A stretch of 64,000 nucleotides of DNA, taken from NCBI GenBank assembly GCA_964419055.1, contig CAYQNU010000001.1:62001-126000 (forward strand), in the 5' to 3' direction. A model generated the notes under the pieces. It was not told the origin of the DNA, ran no database searches, and saw only the letters and a list, made by a program, of their open reading frames with translations. Each line of letters opens with the position of its first letter. The first letter of the stretch is position 1. Positions 33,612 through 42,859 of the stretch are shown one piece after another. A program made the translations under genes and the position numbers. Origin of the DNA: CAYQNU01 sp964419055. GTDB taxonomy: Bacteria > Bacteroidota > Bacteroidia > Flavobacteriales_D > Parvicellaceae.

Positions 33612-35453
33612 ATGTGTGGAATTGTAGCATATATAGGTCAAAAAGAGGCCTTTCCAATAGTTTTAAAAGGACTTAAACGTCTTGAATACCGAGGATATGA
33701 CAGTGCAGGTATTGCCGTAGTCAATAATGGCGATTTAACCATTTTCAAAAAACAAGGTAAAGTTCAAGAATTAGAGAATTTTACGTCTAGTTTGAATACC
33801 TCTGGTAGCATTGGAATTGGTCATACACGTTGGGCAACCCATGGTGTTCCAAATGATGTGAATGCACACCCTCATGCTTCAGGAAACGAAAAGTTTGCTC
33901 TTGTACACAACGGTATTATTGAAAATTACGCGGTGTTAAAAAAAGAATTACAACATCGTGGTCATATCTTTAAAAGTGAAACCGATACAGAGGTTTTGAT
34001 GCACCTTATTGAAGAAATCATTAATAAGCAACAATGTGATTTATTTACTGCCGTTCGACATGCATTAAACGAGGTTATTGGTGCCTATGCCATTGTAGTT
34101 ATTTCTAAAGAAAATCCAGATGAATTAATTGCCGCTAAAAAGAGTTCGCCATTGGTTATCGGAATTGGAAAAGATGAATATTTTTTAGCGTCAGATGCTA
34201 CACCTATTGTGGAATATACTAAAAACGTAGTGTATTTAGAGGATGGTGAAATAGCGCGTTTGAGTTTGAAAGAAGGTTTGAAGTTAAAAACCATAAAAAA
34301 CCAAGCCGTTACACCTTATATCCAAGAGCTGCAAATGCAATTGGAAGCACTAGAAAAAGGTGGTTTTGATCACTTTATGTTGAAAGAAATCTATGAACAA
34401 CCTCGTTCAATAAAAGATTGTATGAGAGGTAGAATGAGTACCTCTGAGGGTACTGTTTCATTAGGTGGAATTTTGGCTTATAAAGATAAATTGGTTAATG
34501 CCAAACGTATCATTGTAGTAGCTTGTGGAACCTCATGGCATGCTGGATTAGTGGGTGAATATTTGATTGAAGAATTAGCACGTATACCTGTTGAGGTAGA
34601 ATATGCCTCTGAGTTTAGATACCGAAACCCAATCATTTATCCTGAGGATATTGTTATTGCCATTTCTCAATCAGGTGAAACGGCAGATACATTAGCAGCT
34701 ATTGAACTAGCCAAATCAAAAGGTGCCACCATAATGGGGATTTGTAATGTGGTAGGCAGCACCATTTCACGTGCCACTCATTGTGGTTCTTATACCCATG
34801 CAGGACCAGAAATTGGCGTAGCATCAACAAAAGCATTTACAGCACAAGTTACGGTTTTGACCTTATTGGCATTGATGTTAGGTAAAGAACGTAATACTAT
34901 TACGGACGAACGTTTTACCCGATTATTAATCGATTTGGATAATATACCCGATAAAGTAGAGAGTGTACTCAAATCAGATGCTCAAATTCAGCACATCGCT
35001 GATATTTATAAAAATTCTACCAACGCTTTATACCTTGGTAGAGGAATTAACTTCCCGGTGGCATTAGAAGGAGCTTTAAAGCTTAAGGAGATTTCCTACG
35101 TTCACGCTGAAGGTTATCCTGCTGCAGAAATGAAACACGGACCTATAGCGTTAATTGATGAAGAAATGCCAACATTTGTTATTGCCACGCAAGATTCCAG
35201 TTATGAAAAAGTGGTGAGCAACATACAGGAGGTAAAAGCCAGAAAAGGGAAAGTTATTGCGGTGGTAACTAAGGGAGATATTGATGTGAAAGGAATGGCG
35301 GATCACGTAATTGAAATACCCCGCACCGATGATTTGTTGATTCCTTTGATTGCAACGATTCCTTTTCAATTATTGAGTTACCATATAGCGGTAATGCGCA
35401 ATTGTAATGTTGATCAACCTAGAAACTTGGCGAAATCGGTAACGGTTGAGTAA
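33612..35453 (+). CDS. glmS: Glutamine-fructose-6-phosphate aminotransferase (isomerizing)
   Basis: A 613-residue enzyme making glucosamine-6-phosphate from fructose-6-phosphate and glutamine, the entry to peptidoglycan and LPS amino sugars. The N-terminal Ntn-type glutaminase has the nucleophile Cys2 (MCGIVAYIG) and GIGHTRWATHG. The two SIS sugar-isomerase domains follow (VACGTSWHAGLVGEYL, SQSGETADTL, then LGRGINFPVALEGALKLKE). The C terminus DQPRNLAKSVTVE is typical. Length is normal. Last gene of the GT5-like/DUF4270/glmS operon. Confidence 0.97.
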   Translation: MCGIVAYIGQKEAFPIVLKGLKRLEYRGYDSAGIAVVNNGDLTIFKKQGKVQELENFTSSLNTSGSIGIGHTRWATHGVPNDVNAHPHASGNEKFALVHNGIIENYAVLKKELQHRGHIFKSETDTEVLMHLIEEIINKQQCDLFTAVRHALNEVIGAYAIVVISKENPDELIAAKKSSPLVIGIGKDEYFLASDATPIVEYTKNVVYLEDGEIARLSLKEGLKLKTIKNQAVTPYIQELQMQLEALEKGGFDHFMLKEIYEQPRSIKDCMRGRMSTSEGTVSLGGILAYKDKLVNAKRIIVVACGTSWHAGLVGEYLIEELARIPVEVEYASEFRYRNPIIYPEDIVIAISQSGETADTLAAIELAKSKGATIMGICNVVGSTISRATHCGSYTHAGPEIGVASTKAFTAQVTVLTLLALMLGKERNTITDERFTRLLIDLDNIPDKVESVLKSDAQIQHIADIYKNSTNALYLGRGINFPVALEGALKLKEISYVHAEGYPAAEMKHGPIALIDEEMPTFVIATQDSSYEKVVSNIQEVKARKGKVIAVVTKGDIDVKGMADHVIEIPRTDDLLIPLIATIPFQLLSYHIAVMRNCNVDQPRNLAKSVTVE

Positions 35454-35569
35454 GATCGCAATCTGAAATTAACATTTGGACATAGTCCATTCTATTCTTG
35501 GATTTCATTCATTATTATTAAGTCAATTAATAATAAGATTCTTTTTTTTCAATTTCTCAAAAAAATACC

Positions 35570-35577
35570 TACCTTTG
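35570..35577 (+). promoter_or_regulatory. TAnnTTTG promoter box of the B12 operon
   Basis: TACCTTTG fits the -7 consensus and lies just upstream of the cobalamin riboswitch, at the right place for a transcript that starts about 35584. A clear TTG at -33 is missing. Confidence 0.6.
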
Positions 35578-35585
35578 CCTTGCAT

Positions 35586-35835
35586 TTTGGTTGTGACGTT
35601 TAGTTCCAAATAAACGAAACATTAAAAGGGAATCCTGTGAAAATCAGGAACTATACCCGTAGCTGTAAGTTCTGTCGCAAGACAATTAATTACAAAAGAC
35701 CACTGTCCCGAGGTATCGGGATGGGAAGGTGTAATTAACAAAGAACCAGTCAGAAGACCTGCCAAAAAGCGAAGTTTCAATGCTTTCGGGATAAAGGCAG
35801 GTGAATGTTTATCAAACAGTTGTGGCTGGCTGTAG
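35586..35835 (+). ncRNA. Cobalamin (B12) riboswitch
   Basis: The core matches the adenosylcobalamin riboswitch consensus: AAAAGGGAATCCTGTGAAAA at about 35624-35643, then CAGGAACTATACCCGTAGCTGTAA in split form, and the B12 box AACCAGTCAGAAGACCTGCC at 35744-35763. The short hairpin TCCCGAGGTATCGGGA inside is a peripheral stem. Edges are approximate. No terminator hairpin with a T-run appears between it and the ATG at 35892, so control may act on translation or through the kissing-loop structure. It regulates the surface protein/receptor operon downstream, repressing it when B12 is plentiful. Confidence 0.93.
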
Positions 35836-35891
35836 GTATCTATTCTTTTGTGTTTATCTTTTTAATTTATTAATGTATAAAATTTAAAAGG

Positions 35892-36929
35892 ATGAAAAAT
35901 TTCTATTTTTACGCTAGGCTTTTAATAGCCGCTCTTTCGAGTCATTCAATTGTGGCTCAACAAATCAATTTTGAATCGGTATCGTTATCTGGGACAGAAA
36001 CCTTTTGGAATGGTTCAGATTTAAGTGGTACACACAACAACTTCACGTTTTCTCAAAACATTGACTTAAATGAGTTTTCTTTTGAGAATATTTACGACAC
36101 TACCTATACATTAACGTACGGTTATTGGTCAACAGGTTGGGCTTTTTCCAACCAAACTGCTGATAACTTGGTAGGCACAACTGGGCAACATTCATCGTAT
36201 GCAGGTGGTGCTGCAGAAGGAAATAATTACAGCGTTGGGCAAGATGGTTCAGAAATCATTATTTCTCCAACAGGGCAAAATGCCATTAAGGTTAATTCAC
36301 TAAAAATTACCAATAGTAACTATGCCGCACATTCAATGTTGAACGGAGATTTATTTGGTAAACAATTCGGATCTTCATTAAATGCCGATGGAATAAACGA
36401 TGGTACTAATGGCCAAGATTGGTGTTTGCTATCCATCGTAGGTCATAAAATTGATGGAACAACAGACACGATTGAATTTTATTTAGCCGATTATCGTTTT
36501 TCTAATTCAACAGAAGATTACATCGTAAAAAATTGGACATTGGTTGATGTATCCTCATTAGAATACGTAAATAAATTAGAGTTTTTGATGAGTTCCTCGG
36601 ATGTGGGGGCTTTCGGTATGAATACACCTGGTTTTTTTGTAATCGATGACATTCAATATACGGTTACTTCAACAGCTTCAATAAATAATGAAAGCAATTC
36701 CATTGAAGTTAACGTATATCCTAACCCCACAAATGGCATCATAAATTTAGTTTCTAACCAACTATTTTCTACGATTGAAATTATGGATATAACAGGTAAA
36801 ATTGTCTACACAAATGCTACATCAAGTTATTTCGAAACATTAGATATAAGTTATTTACCAGCAGGAGTTTATCATATTAAATCAACAACAACTACAGGTC
36901 AAGTTATAAAAAAATTGATCAAACAATAA
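35892..36929 (+). CDS. DUF4465-like T9SS surface protein in the B12 operon
   Basis: A 345-residue protein with a signal peptide (MKNFYFYARLLIAALSSHSIVAQ). The middle follows the DUF4465 pattern: YWSTGWAFSNQTAD, then SSYAGGAAEGNNYSVGQ, and WTLVDVSSL ahead of FFVIDDIQYT. A type A T9SS sorting domain closes it (VYPNPTNGIINLV, PAGVYHIKSTTTTG). DUF4465 proteins are frequent partners of B12 receptors in Bacteroidota; I recall a link to the BtuH-type cobalamin-binding proteins but cannot confirm it here. There is no lipobox, so T9SS anchoring replaces the lipid anchor known from gut Bacteroides. Probably captures cobalamin at the cell surface for the receptor at 37988. Confidence 0.85.
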   Translation: MKNFYFYARLLIAALSSHSIVAQQINFESVSLSGTETFWNGSDLSGTHNNFTFSQNIDLNEFSFENIYDTTYTLTYGYWSTGWAFSNQTADNLVGTTGQHSSYAGGAAEGNNYSVGQDGSEIIISPTGQNAIKVNSLKITNSNYAAHSMLNGDLFGKQFGSSLNADGINDGTNGQDWCLLSIVGHKIDGTTDTIEFYLADYRFSNSTEDYIVKNWTLVDVSSLEYVNKLEFLMSSSDVGAFGMNTPGFFVIDDIQYTVTSTASINNESNSIEVNVYPNPTNGIINLVSNQLFSTIEIMDITGKIVYTNATSSYFETLDISYLPAGVYHIKSTTTTGQVIKKLIKQ

Positions 36930-36956
36930 TAAAAAAGTACAGCCACAAAAATCACT

Positions 36957-36989
36957 ATCTCAACAACATATTAAACATGTTGTTGAGAT
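36957..36989 (+). terminator. Intra-operon hairpin, possible partial terminator
   Basis: ATCTCAACAACAT (36957-36969) pairs perfectly with ATGTTGTTGAGAT (36977-36989) across a 7-base loop, followed by TTTTAAAA. It lies between the first two genes of the B12 operon, where it could reduce read-through or stabilise the upstream mRNA end. Confidence 0.65.
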
Positions 36990-37003
36990 TTTAAAATACA
37001 AAA

Positions 37004-37984
37004 ATGAAGTTTACAAGTATATTACTTATTATCATTGTAAATGTTTTACGCTTTACAGCGCAAGGGCCTTTTCCTCCAGCAGTTGATTCAGTTGGGACTA
37101 CTGCTATACATAAAGATTCTTCTGTTTTTGTAGGCTGGGCAACACAGTGCACCGTAATTAGAGGTTATCAAGATATAGCGCAGCCGTCAATGGGTATGGT
37201 AACTGCGGGTGAAGCTGAAAACGTTTTGGGTGCAGCAGGCACAAATGGAGTAGTAAGTTTGGGTGATGGAGGAAGTGCCATTGTAACGTTTAGTCAACCC
37301 ATTATGAACGGATCAGGTTGGGATTTTGCCATTTTTGAAAACGCTTTTCAAAATACTTTTTTAGAATTGGCTTTTGTAGAAGTCAGTTCAGATGGAGTAA
37401 CCTATTTTCGTTTTCCTGCAACATCACTAATCCCTTTCGAAACACAAATTGGAACTTTTGGAGAGGTGGACGCCACGTTAATCAACAACCTAGCAGGAAA
37501 ATACCGCGCGCAGTATGGTACTCCTTTCGATTTGGAAGAATTAAATGGTACGATTGGTTTAGATGTTAACGCCATTACTCACATAAAAATTATAGATGTG
37601 GTGGGAAGTATTAATCCTCTTTACGCAACCTATGATGCGCAAGGAAACATCATAAACGAACCTTATCCTACCGCGTTTTTTCAAGGTGGTTTTGATTTGG
37701 ATGCTGTGGGCGTAATTCATCAGCAACCGGTGAGTGTAGAAGAGTTTGAACAACGTAACTTTTCGATATATCCGAATCCAGCTTCAAACACTATTTGGGT
37801 AAGAAATAGGGAGAATGATAGTTGCTTAGTTCAAATTCATAATCAAACTGGTCAATTGATTCTTGAAGAAAGGAGCTCTATATCTCATCCCATTTCAGTT
37901 AGTAATTTTTCTAACGGAGTCTATTTTGTAACCATTACTGAAAATCAATCAAAAAGTATTGTTAAATTAATTATCTATCATTAA
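37004..37984 (+). CDS. T9SS cell-surface protein in the B12 operon
   Basis: A 326-residue protein with a signal peptide (MKFTSILLIIIVNVLRFTAQ). The mature part has GWATQCTVIRGYQDIAQPSMG and the lectin-like pattern WDFAIFENAFQNTFLELAFVEVSSDG, known from surface proteins that sit beside cobalamin receptor genes. It ends with a type A T9SS sorting domain (IYPNPASNTIWVRN, NGVYFVTITEN). It is followed directly by the receptor gene. Likely role: surface capture or handover of cobalamin to the TonB-dependent receptor. This is inferred from the operon and the riboswitch. Confidence 0.82.
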   Translation: MKFTSILLIIIVNVLRFTAQGPFPPAVDSVGTTAIHKDSSVFVGWATQCTVIRGYQDIAQPSMGMVTAGEAENVLGAAGTNGVVSLGDGGSAIVTFSQPIMNGSGWDFAIFENAFQNTFLELAFVEVSSDGVTYFRFPATSLIPFETQIGTFGEVDATLINNLAGKYRAQYGTPFDLEELNGTIGLDVNAITHIKIIDVVGSINPLYATYDAQGNIINEPYPTAFFQGGFDLDAVGVIHQQPVSVEEFEQRNFSIYPNPASNTIWVRNRENDSCLVQIHNQTGQLILEERSSISHPISVSNFSNGVYFVTITENQSKSIVKLIIYH

Positions 37985-37987
37985 TTG

Positions 37988-39877
37988 ATGATAAAAAAGC
38001 TTCAAATAGTGTCTGTATTTCTATTGATTTGTTCCCTTTTATTGGGCCAAAAGACAGATACTTTGCCTGCGCACAACCAAAACGGAAATCGAGTTGTTAT
38101 AACAGTTTATCCTATTCCACAAAATGCGGTTTCGTTTGGAGATTCTTTACTTACACGATATTCCAATCAAGGCATTGGTAAATTACTCACTATAGAAAAC
38201 GGTATTTATATAAAAAGTTATGGATTAGGTGGATTGACCACACTATCCAAAAGAGGAGCTTCTGCATCGCAAACGCAACTATTTTGGAATGGAATACCTG
38301 TCAATTCTCCCAGCCTTGGACAACAAGATTTAAGCTTAATGCCGCTACTTTTTAGCGATTACGTTTCTATAGACCATAAATCAACTATGAACGGAGGGCT
38401 TGAAGGTGCTTTGAATTTTACCAACCGGCATTCCTACGTAAACGGTTTGAACATAGTCTATAGTAAAGAAATAGGTTCATTTGGGATGAATAATACCACC
38501 TTTAAAGCCAAATATTACAAAGAAAAATGGAGTGGGTCAACCGCACTATTCAAAAACGAAGCTCAAAATAACTTTGAATACGTAGATTATAGCGAACCCA
38601 ACAGACCCATCAAAAAAAGAGAAAATGCCCACTTTGGAGGCTGGGGATTTTCACAGAACCTTTTCCGAAAAACACATAACAATTTACTTTCATTACATAC
38701 TGCCTATACCCAATTCAATAGAGAAATTCCTTCGGCAATAGGTGTCTTAAATTCAGGACCTTTTCAGTTTGATAATAGCTTCAAATCCACCATAAAATAT
38801 TTTACAGAAAGAACGTTACATCAAGATTTTCAGTTTGGCTACATAAGAGATCGATTAGTATATACAGATAGCAGTTCCTCCATTTTTTCGAACAACGCTA
38901 ATCAAACCTTCAACTTTAATTACCGAATACATGAAACCAAAATCAATGACCTATGGAAAATTGGTGGCCATTTAAACGCACTGTTTTTTCAATGTCAATC
39001 TACAGGCTATTTGAACACCCGTAATCAACTGAGAGGTATTGGAGCAATTTCTATTACGCGCTCTAACACTTATAGATTTCTAGAGATTAAGCTTAGACAA
39101 GAAGTAATTGGGTCCACTTGGTCACCTTTTATACCTTCCTTATTTATTTCAAATAGATTAAAAAAACACGACAATTGGGTATATGGAGGACAATTATATA
39201 CCAATTATCGATACCCTACTTTAAATGATTTGTATTGGAGCCCTGGAGGAAATGAAAATTTGAAACCAGAAAAAAGTATAGGGGGCGAAATCTTTTGGGA
39301 TTATGTAAACTATACTCCTGGTAATAGGTTCAAAATAGCTTATTTTTATTCACTCACTGAAAACTGGATTCAATGGCTTCCAAATAATATTGGATATTGG
39401 TCAGCACAAAACGTTAAAAAAGTAGAGCGTCAAGGTTTAGAACTTTCGGTTAGAAAAAAAATAGCGCTGAGCAAAACACATTATTTTATTGCCCAAGGAA
39501 GTTACACCTTTGTTAAAGCTATAAACAAAAGCACTTTTTCACAAGTCGATGGGTCATTAGGGAAACAACTAATTTATGTTCCTAAACACACTTTAGGAAT
39601 CTCTGCAAGTTATGTATATCGTAGAGTGGACATCTCCTACCAACAACAAATATATTCAAGGACGTTTATTGATGCCAATAACACCACCTATCTAACCTAC
39701 ATTGCTCCGGCCAGTTTACATATCGGTGGAACATTAGTAGATAAAATTACGGAAGCATACTTTGCGTTGAAAATTGAAAATCTTTTTAACGAAACCTATC
39801 AGATTATAGCTAATCAACCATTACCCGGCAGGTATTTTTCGGTATTGATTCGTCTGTCGTTGAAGAGTAAAGAGTGA
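37988..39877 (+). CDS. btuB: TonB-dependent receptor, probable cobalamin receptor (BtuB-like)
   Basis: A 629-residue outer-membrane receptor, close to the size of E. coli BtuB. The start is ATG at 37988; TTG at 37985 directly precedes it and would add one residue. A signal peptide (MIKKLQIVSVFLLICSLLLG) is followed by a plug domain (IGKLLTIENGIYIKSYGLGG, then TLSKRGASASQTQLFWNGIPVNSP) and a beta-barrel ending in NLFNETYQIIANQPLPGRYF. There is no CarboxypepD_reg/SusC-type N-terminal extension. Placement behind the cobalamin riboswitch makes a B12 substrate likely. It begins 3 bases after the preceding stop. Confidence 0.9.
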   Translation: MIKKLQIVSVFLLICSLLLGQKTDTLPAHNQNGNRVVITVYPIPQNAVSFGDSLLTRYSNQGIGKLLTIENGIYIKSYGLGGLTTLSKRGASASQTQLFWNGIPVNSPSLGQQDLSLMPLLFSDYVSIDHKSTMNGGLEGALNFTNRHSYVNGLNIVYSKEIGSFGMNNTTFKAKYYKEKWSGSTALFKNEAQNNFEYVDYSEPNRPIKKRENAHFGGWGFSQNLFRKTHNNLLSLHTAYTQFNREIPSAIGVLNSGPFQFDNSFKSTIKYFTERTLHQDFQFGYIRDRLVYTDSSSSIFSNNANQTFNFNYRIHETKINDLWKIGGHLNALFFQCQSTGYLNTRNQLRGIGAISITRSNTYRFLEIKLRQEVIGSTWSPFIPSLFISNRLKKHDNWVYGGQLYTNYRYPTLNDLYWSPGGNENLKPEKSIGGEIFWDYVNYTPGNRFKIAYFYSLTENWIQWLPNNIGYWSAQNVKKVERQGLELSVRKKIALSKTHYFIAQGSYTFVKAINKSTFSQVDGSLGKQLIYVPKHTLGISASYVYRRVDISYQQQIYSRTFIDANNTTYLTYIAPASLHIGGTLVDKITEAYFALKIENLFNETYQIIANQPLPGRYFSVLIRLSLKSKE

Positions 39878-39987
39878 AATGGAATTCACAAACAACTATC
39901 AAAATCGGATATCTTTTAAAAAATTAATAAATTCCGACATACTTCGAACACTATCCAAATAGAAGTTCATGCGGCAAAAAAATAACC

Positions 39988-40013
39988 TATTCACCGCAAA
40001 TATGCGGTGAATA
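39988..40013 (-). terminator. Hairpin downstream of the cbb3 operon
   Basis: TATTCACCGCA (39988-39998) pairs perfectly with TGCGGTGAATA (40003-40013) around a 4-base loop. On the minus strand it is followed by GGTTATTTTTTT. It lies about 130 bases after the stop of the last gene of the cbb3 operon and may end that transcript; on the plus strand no T-run follows. Confidence 0.6.
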
Positions 40014-40141
40014 AGTTGCACACTATAGCTTATATGAACTAAAAATAAAGGAAGACCTTAAAAATTGTTTCAATAATTCTAACAAAGCAGAAGGCTACAG
40101 AATATAGTTAGCAAACATTTAAAAACGTAAACTGAATACGT

Positions 40142-40855
40142 TTAATGACAGTAAATATCAGCTCCTATAAGAGCAGGTTGTTCGGTTGCCACTTGAGGAC
40201 TTAGATAAGGTATGCCTAAATTAGAACCTCTTAGAATCAATAACAATCCAAAGACCAACAATGTGTAAGGGATAATTTTATTTAAACGAATGCGTACATT
40301 CGAAGAAATATAGGTGGCTACCCAAGGCAAAATCATCATAACGGGTAATGTGCCCAAACCAAAGAAAAGCATAAACGCAGCGCTTGAAAACACAGATTCT
40401 GAAGCTAAAGCACCTGCCAATGCAATGTAAATCATGCCACACGGTAATAGACCGTTTAAAAGACCTAACAACAAATTAGCATCATAGGATTTTTTTCTTA
40501 AAAAACTACCCATAGCATTTTTCAATCGATAGAATTTAGTAGCTAATAGGTTATTTAAAAGGGAAGATTTGCGTTTAACAATGATAAAAATAGCATAGAT
40601 GATAATGGCTGCTCCTAAAATGATGGATAATTTTTGTTGAAAGCCCATCAAAAAAACTCCTTTACCGATAAAACCTATGAGTGCGCCTAATAAGGTATAG
40701 GTGAAAATTCTACCTGAGTTATAAATCAAAATACTCAACAAGCGAGTGGAAGTTGAATTGTCTTTGAGTGGAATGGCCAATGCAATAGGCCCGCACATTC
40801 CCAAACAATGGAAATTGCCTACTAAACCTAATATGAATGCACTGAGCAACAACAT
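40142..40855 (-). CDS. Sulfite exporter TauE/SafE-family protein of cbb3 operons
   Basis: A 237-residue membrane protein with six or seven helices. The start FILGLVGNFHCLGMCGPIALAIP holds the Cys/His-rich motif found in the UreH-like/TauE-SafE proteins linked to cbb3 oxidase assembly. Further down is NGLLPCGMIYIALAGAL. In these operons it is thought to help copper or cofactor delivery; the exact role is not established. It is last of the operon, 16 bases after fixH. Confidence 0.85.
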   Translation of the reverse strand: MLLLSAFILGLVGNFHCLGMCGPIALAIPLKDNSTSTRLLSILIYNSGRIFTYTLLGALIGFIGKGVFLMGFQQKLSIILGAAIIIYAIFIIVKRKSSLLNNLLATKFYRLKNAMGSFLRKKSYDANLLLGLLNGLLPCGMIYIALAGALASESVFSSAAFMLFFGLGTLPVMMILPWVATYISSNVRIRLNKIIPYTLLVFGLLLILRGSNLGIPYLSPQVATEQPALIGADIYCH

Positions 40856-40871
40856 AAAACTCGTGATTAAA

Positions 40872-41318
40872 TTAATCTATATAAACTGTTTTTTCAACTT
40901 GATAGGATTGTTCTCCTTCTTTCCATGTTAATTTAACCTCATATTCTCCTGCTTTAAAATGCTCTTTGGAAATCAACTGAATACCATCTTGTGGTGTGAA
41001 GGTTATGGAACGATCTAATTCAGCATTATTGGGTCTGTAGAAATACAATTTACCATTTAATTGTTCCCAATTCTTGAGTTCATCAAAATGTACAAAAACC
41101 TCTTTTGTAGATTGAGTAAGATAAAAACTTTTATCAAACTGAACCGATACATTTTTTGCATCAATTTCGTTTTGATAATTTAACTCTTGTTGATAATAAT
41201 CTTCGGCATACAAATCTGTATGTAAAAAACTAGTACGTATCACAAAGGATAAAATAAAGGTCATAAAAAGCACCATAACGATGGTCAATCCTACTCCCCA
41301 GTTAAATTTTAGTTTCAT
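40872..41318 (-). CDS. ccoH: FixH family protein
   Basis: A 148-residue protein with one N-terminal membrane helix (FNWGVGLTIVMVLFMTFILSF) and a periplasmic beta-domain (YYQQELNYQNEIDAKN at its start). This is the FixH/CcoH arrangement: a small membrane protein needed for assembly or stability of cbb3 oxidase. It lies between ccoG and the TauE/SafE-like gene. Confidence 0.9.
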   Translation of the reverse strand: MKLKFNWGVGLTIVMVLFMTFILSFVIRTSFLHTDLYAEDYYQQELNYQNEIDAKNVSVQFDKSFYLTQSTKEVFVHFDELKNWEQLNGKLYFYRPNNAELDRSITFTPQDGIQLISKEHFKAGEYEVKLTWKEGEQSYQVEKTVYID

Positions 41319-41382
41319 ATTTTTTGTTTTTTAGATTATTAGATGTTAGATAAAAACGATTGCAATACGTATTACAAATCTT

Positions 41383-42777
41383 TCAAAATTTCGGCCCTAT
41401 AAAGTTGGTTTTTGCTGTGGTAATTTGTCGTTCTCCATCATACACACCTATAATTATTTCATTTCCTGTTTTCTTAATTTTTGTTCGATCGGCTCTGATT
41501 ATAAATTTCCTATGCAATTGTCCATTTGGTCCAACAAATAAATCATCTCCAACAATTTCAATCTCTCCTACTCCTTCAATTATTTTCAATTCCAAGGTAC
41601 GTTCCTTATTTGATTTATTCACTAAGGTCACATCATAGATATTTGAAATGTGCGTTTCACTTACTTCTTGGAATGTTGTGCCTCGGGTCCTCAAAATAGT
41701 GACTTGAACTTCACTTCGATATACAATCAATGTGGTAATAACAGCTAACAAGATAAATAATACCCCTACATATGCTTTTACTCGCGTTGTCCATTGGAAA
41801 GGAACCTTGTTTTTGATTCCATCTTCAGAAGCAATACGAATAAGTCCTTTTTCAAGACCCACACCTTCCATCATTTCATCACACACATCCATACAAGCCG
41901 TGCAGTTGACGCATTCCAGTTGCGTTCCGTTTCTTATATCAATCCCTGTAGGACAAACATGAATACATTGTTTACAATCAATACAATCCCCTTTCCCTTC
42001 AGCTTTTCGATCTTCACCCTTTTTAAATTTTGCTCTTCCTTCTCCTCGTTCATAATCATAAGCAACCACCAATGAATTTTTATCCAATAACACTCCTTGT
42101 AATCGTCCATAAGGACAAACGGTGGTGCAAACCTGCTCACGCATAAAGGCAAAAACAGCATAAAACACCGTGGTAAAAACACTTATTGCAATCAAACCTC
42201 CAATATGAGCGGTAACGCCATCCGTTACCAAAGCCAAAAGAGACTCATATCCAATAATGTATGCTAAAAATGTATTGGCAATAGCAAAAGAAATAATCCA
42301 AAAAAGAACATGTTTAAATGTCTTTTTACGAATTTTTTCAGCATTCCAAGGTTGTTCGTTCAATCTTTTTTGGTGGGTCCAATCGCCTTCAATCCAGTAT
42401 TCAATGCGTCTGAAAACCATTTCCATAAAAATGGTTTGGGGACACACCCAACCGCAAAACAATCGTCCAAAAATAATGGTAAAAAGGATGATGAAAACAA
42501 TAAATGTAATCATGGCCATCGCAAATATAAAAAAGTCCTGAGGCCAAAAAACTTGTCCAAAAATGACAAATTTTCGCTCAATAATATTGAGCAATAGTAT
42601 TGGTTCTCCACCAATTTTTATATACGGCATTCCAAACAACGCAGCTAACAAAAAGTAACTCAACCATTTTCGATAATTAAAGAACTTTCCTTTTGGCTTT
42701 TTAGGATAAATCCAAACTCGCTTTCCCTTCTCGTCAACCGTGGCGATGGTGTCTCTAAATGTTTTATTCTCTTCCAT
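41383..42777 (-). CDS. ccoG: Cytochrome c oxidase accessory protein CcoG
   Basis: A 464-residue membrane protein with several helices in the first half (including GRLFCGWVCPQTIFME) and two [4Fe-4S] ferredoxin clusters (CIDCKQCIHVCPTGID and CVNCTACMDVC). The C terminus has a periplasmic Ig-like FixG domain. CcoG reduces copper for the cbb3 oxidase copper centre in characterised species. Length is normal. It follows ccoP by 82 bases and is transcribed in the same direction. Confidence 0.95.
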   Translation of the reverse strand: MEENKTFRDTIATVDEKGKRVWIYPKKPKGKFFNYRKWLSYFLLAALFGMPYIKIGGEPILLLNIIERKFVIFGQVFWPQDFFIFAMAMITFIVFIILFTIIFGRLFCGWVCPQTIFMEMVFRRIEYWIEGDWTHQKRLNEQPWNAEKIRKKTFKHVLFWIISFAIANTFLAYIIGYESLLALVTDGVTAHIGGLIAISVFTTVFYAVFAFMREQVCTTVCPYGRLQGVLLDKNSLVVAYDYERGEGRAKFKKGEDRKAEGKGDCIDCKQCIHVCPTGIDIRNGTQLECVNCTACMDVCDEMMEGVGLEKGLIRIASEDGIKNKVPFQWTTRVKAYVGVLFILLAVITTLIVYRSEVQVTILRTRGTTFQEVSETHISNIYDVTLVNKSNKERTLELKIIEGVGEIEIVGDDLFVGPNGQLHRKFIIRADRTKIKKTGNEIIIGVYDGERQITTAKTNFIGPKF

Positions 42778-42859
42778 AGTTTTGTCAGCTATTTTTAATA
42801 CAGTATGGACTAAATGATTTTAGACCGTACTGTTTATTTGATTTAATTATAGCTCAAAT

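Noticed and set aside
35700..35725. Hairpin TCCCGAGGTATCGGGA as an independent repeat element
   Set aside because: It lies inside the cobalamin riboswitch at the place of a peripheral stem, so it is explained by that RNA.
41794..42597. Several open frames of about 90 codons on the plus strand over ccoG
   Set aside because: They are mirror frames of ccoG, which has intact iron-sulfur motifs.
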